DNA from: MED-G105 sp965263305
GTDB taxonomy: Bacteria; Pseudomonadota; Alphaproteobacteria; Caulobacterales; Parvularculaceae
Assembly: GCA_965263305.1 (NCBI GenBank)
Contig: OZ253666.1
Span: 2,356,001 to 2,420,000, forward strand
Reading direction: 5' to 3'
Length of the DNA: 64,000 nt
The notes beneath the pieces are model-generated. The model saw only the letters and a program-made list of their open reading frames with translations, was not told where the DNA came from and made no database searches. Positions 61,704 to 64,000 of this stretch are shown here, piece after piece. The first letter of the stretch is position 1. Every line of letters starts with the position of its first letter. Position numbers and translations under genes: made by a program.

Positions 61704-64000
61704 ATGTTGCGCATATTTGAAGAGAATTTTGATTTATTCTTAGGGTTAGGGTTCGCTGCGTCGCCAACGCCGGGCCAGCTCGATTCCAATTTATTTAGCG
61801 CCTCTGGATTATCTGACGGGGCCGTTGGTTTTGGCGAGACCGCCACGAGTGGTGATTTCGCCCGCGGCCAGGATGACGATGGCGGCGTATCAACAGGCGG
61901 CATTTATGCCTTCACCGTTGGCGGCGACACATTTCTCGGTTTTCAACCAGCCGGCAGCGATTTGACGCCAGGAGCCATCACGGTGCGTGCGGAAAATACG
62001 ACTGGCGCCGACCAAACAGAGTTCACCATCAGTTTCGACTTACTCATCAACAATGACCAGGCGCGCGCGAACTCTCTGGATGTCCTGGTCTCGACGGATG
62101 GCGTAAATTTTTCACCGATTGATGGGCTGTCATTCACCTCCAATGCAGCCTCCGATGCTTCCGGTTTTCAACGTACCGCGCAAACCGCGACTTTCACCGT
62201 CGACCCGGTGGTCACGGGTGGTTTTCTGTTCATTCAATTTGCGACGGATGATGTCAGCGGTTCCGGCTCGCGGGACGAGTTCGGCCTTGACAACATCACG
62301 ATTGACGCCCTTGGGGACGGCGCGCCGACTGCGCCAGCCCTCGTCATCAATGAGGTGCTCTTCGATCCCGCAGCGGGGGACGACGGCGATGCCAATGGGG
62401 ACGGCGTCCGCGACGCGGCCAATGACGAGTTCATTGAGATCGTGAACACAGGTGCAAGCGATATCGATATTTCTGGCTTCACCCTCTCAGATGACGATGG
62501 CGGTAATCCCTTTACGTTTGCCGAAGGGACCATTTTGGCGGCGGGGCAAGCGCTCGTTTTATTCGGCGGCGGTGCGCCGACGGGCGACTTCGGCGATGCT
62601 CTAATCTTCATCGACGACGGCTCCATCGGCACCGGGCTTGCCAATGGCGGCGACACTGTTGAATTGCGCGATAACAATGGCGACCTCGTCACCTCCTTCA
62701 CCTATGCCGGTGGCGACGCTAACGATGAGTCCCTCACCCGCGATCCCGACTTAACCGGCGACTTTGCCGCCCATAGCGGTGCGGCCGGATCTGGCGGGGC
62801 GCTATTTTCGCCCGGGACGTTGATCAATGGGGATCCGTTCCTCGAAGCGCCAGCCCCCGAACCTTACCCTGTGTCCATTGTCATCAATGAAGTTCATTTC
62901 GACCCTGCGGCAGGCGACGCCGGAGACGCCAATGGCGACGGTGTTCGCGAAGCCGCTGGCGACGAATTTGTCGAAATCATCAATACAGGATTGGAAAGCG
63001 CCGACCTTTCGGGATTTACGTTGTCGGATGATGATGGCGGCAATCCATTTACCTTTGCGCCTGGGACCATCTTGGAATCGGGACAGGCCCTTGTGCTGTT
63101 CGGCGGCGGAACACCCACCGGTGATTTCGGGGGGGCGTTAGTTTTCGTTGATGACGGCTCTATCGGCACCGGCCTTGCCAATGGCGGCGACACCGTAGAG
63201 TTGCGCGACACCAATGGCGATTTGGTCGTCTCATTCACTTATGCCGGGGGCGATGCGAATGATGAGTCCCTGACGCGTGATCCCGATTTTACCGGCGATT
63301 TTGTCGAACATAGCACCGCAACCGGCTCTGGCGGCGCGTTGTTTTCACCAGGAACACAGCTTGATGGGACGGCCTTCGGTGACCTGCCGCTGCGCGACAT
63401 ATCGATCAATGAGCTGAGAATTTCAGCGCCTGGGTCCGACGACGCCCTAAACTATGTCGAATTGTTTGGCGCGGCCAATACCTCGCTGGATGGCCTGACG
63501 CTTGTGGTTCTGTCCGGTGAGTTCGAACCTGGGCAAGTCGATTTTGCGTTCGATTTAACTGGATTGACCATTGACGATGATGGGTTGTTGTTAATCGCCA
63601 ATGGCGATCTGACCACGAATATTCCGCAAGCTCTTATTGAGGCGAATGATCTCATCGCGGATTTTGATTTCTTTGGGTCCCCATCCACTTTCTTGTTGGT
63701 GGAGAATTTTACCGGCGCCCAGGGCGACGATCTTGACACCAATAATGATGGCGAGCTCGACGGAAACTTCTTTGACGCCGTCTTGGATAGCATCTCTTTG
63801 GTTGATGACGACGCAACGCCGGACTTCTCTTTCAGCGAAACGATCGTCGGCCCTGATGGGAGCTTTCCGCCAGCACATGTTTTCCGGACGCCGGATGGCG
63901 ACGGCCCCTTCCAAGTGGGTGACTTTTCCGATTTTAGCGACGACACGCCGGGCACGGTGAACACCCCGCCTTTTGCCGATGCGAGGATTTTTGAAATTCA
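61704..64000 (+). CDS. Large extracellular repeat protein with lamin-tail-like domains (5' part)
   Basis: Open from ATG 61704 (RBS GGAGGAATTCA) to the window end, at least 765 residues. It begins MLRIFEENFDLFLGLGFAASPTPGQLDSN without a clear signal peptide. Segment 1 (~30-200) is a beta-sandwich-like jelly-roll domain with EFTISFDLLINND and FGLDNITIDALG. Two lamin-tail-like domains follow, each opening VINEV(L/H)FDPAAGD..GDANGDGVR and containing NTG...SGFTLSDDDGGNPF. A third such domain starts around SINELRIS. Such domains occur in extracellular nucleases and surface proteins; type I secretion would suit the missing signal. Downstream function unknown because the gene is cut. Confidence 0.85.
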   Translation, partial: MLRIFEENFDLFLGLGFAASPTPGQLDSNLFSASGLSDGAVGFGETATSGDFARGQDDDGGVSTGGIYAFTVGGDTFLGFQPAGSDLTPGAITVRAENTTGADQTEFTISFDLLINNDQARANSLDVLVSTDGVNFSPIDGLSFTSNAASDASGFQRTAQTATFTVDPVVTGGFLFIQFATDDVSGSGSRDEFGLDNITIDALGDGAPTAPALVINEVLFDPAAGDDGDANGDGVRDAANDEFIEIVNTGASDIDISGFTLSDDDGGNPFTFAEGTILAAGQALVLFGGGAPTGDFGDALIFIDDGSIGTGLANGGDTVELRDNNGDLVTSFTYAGGDANDESLTRDPDLTGDFAAHSGAAGSGGALFSPGTLINGDPFLEAPAPEPYPVSIVINEVHFDPAAGDAGDANGDGVREAAGDEFVEIINTGLESADLSGFTLSDDDGGNPFTFAPGTILESGQALVLFGGGTPTGDFGGALVFVDDGSIGTGLANGGDTVELRDTNGDLVVSFTYAGGDANDESLTRDPDFTGDFVEHSTATGSGGALFSPGTQLDGTAFGDLPLRDISINELRISAPGSDDALNYVELFGAANTSLDGLTLVVLSGEFEPGQVDFAFDLTGLTIDDDGLLLIANGDLTTNIPQALIEANDLIADFDFFGSPSTFLLVENFTGAQGDDLDTNNDGELDGNFFDAVLDSISLVDDDATPDFSFSETIVGPDGSFPPAHVFRTPDGDGPFQVGDFSDFSDDTPGTVNTPPFADARIFEI
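62338..63370 (+). repeat. Tandem ~537-bp imperfect direct repeat inside the surface protein gene
   Basis: VINEVLFDPAAGD (from 62343) and VINEVHFDPAAGD (from 62880) begin two copies 537 bp apart. Both contain DDDGGNPFTFA, LFGGG, DDGSIGTGLANGGDTVELRD and GGDANDESLTRDPD. The protein copies are highly alike, pointing to a recent internal duplication or gene conversion. Confidence 0.9.

Overview
The window reads as chromosomal DNA of an alphaproteobacterium. Markers are an NDUFA12-type complex I subunit next to mlaD, DUF2155 and aat, a large B12-dependent ribonucleotide reductase (NrdJ), a gene transfer agent (GTA) tail protein, and two MCE lipid-transport loci. The family cannot be fixed from sequence alone; Parvularculales/Caulobacterales-like is a guess. 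Most genes are GC-rich and densely packed.

Region by region. 1-0.9 kb: C-terminal end of a GTA megatron-like tail protein. 1-12.3 kb: DnaJ-like chaperone, two poorly known proteins, a renalase-like flavoprotein with a tiny DUF2256 zinc protein, a hydrolase/OsmC fusion, a Deg protease, a two-component system and an HU-like protein. 12.4-19.8 kb: glnE, then two phytoene-desaturase-like flavoproteins and a GcvT-like protein. 19.9-22.1 kb: an EF-hand protein, an ECF sigma factor, a small membrane protein and a Spy/CpxP-like protein, probably one envelope or metal stress unit. 22.2-33 kb: prolyl aminopeptidase, a lipoprotein, a CHASE2 protein with a degenerate cyclase domain, a four-gene MlaE/MlaF/MCE/lipoprotein transporter, and a large coiled-coil membrane protein. 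33-39.5 kb: a BacNav-type channel, a degenerate CPA1 antiporter, an orphan holin-like protein, thiO, a transglycosylase and a pentapeptide protein. 39.6-51.6 kb: nrdJ, ndufa12-mlaD-DUF2155, aat, an SLC13-type permease, a double-FKBP lipoprotein, a GIN-domain protein and a class C serine hydrolase.

51.8-58.7 kb is an accessory island beside a tRNA-Ser(GGA). It holds a truncated tyrosine integrase, an IS3-family element interrupted by a complete IS1595-family element (14-bp inverted repeats, 8-bp target duplication), an M24 peptidase, and a 2.85-kb element bounded by perfect 20-bp inverted repeats and a 6-bp direct repeat. This last element carries an IS1-like transposase together with passenger genes: a small KGG-type basic protein, a 420-residue proteasome/HslV-like Ntn hydrolase (Thr1, Asp17 and Lys33 at the canonical spacing), a 64-residue protein, and a possible small membrane protein on the other strand. 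A proteasome-like protease travelling as cargo of an insertion sequence is the most unusual thing in the window.

58.7-64 kb: about 0.7 kb with no recognisable gene, an HTTM-like membrane protein paired with a DCC-family protein, and the start of a large repetitive extracellular protein with lamin-tail-like domains that runs off the window. All functional calls come from reading motifs; no database search was run.
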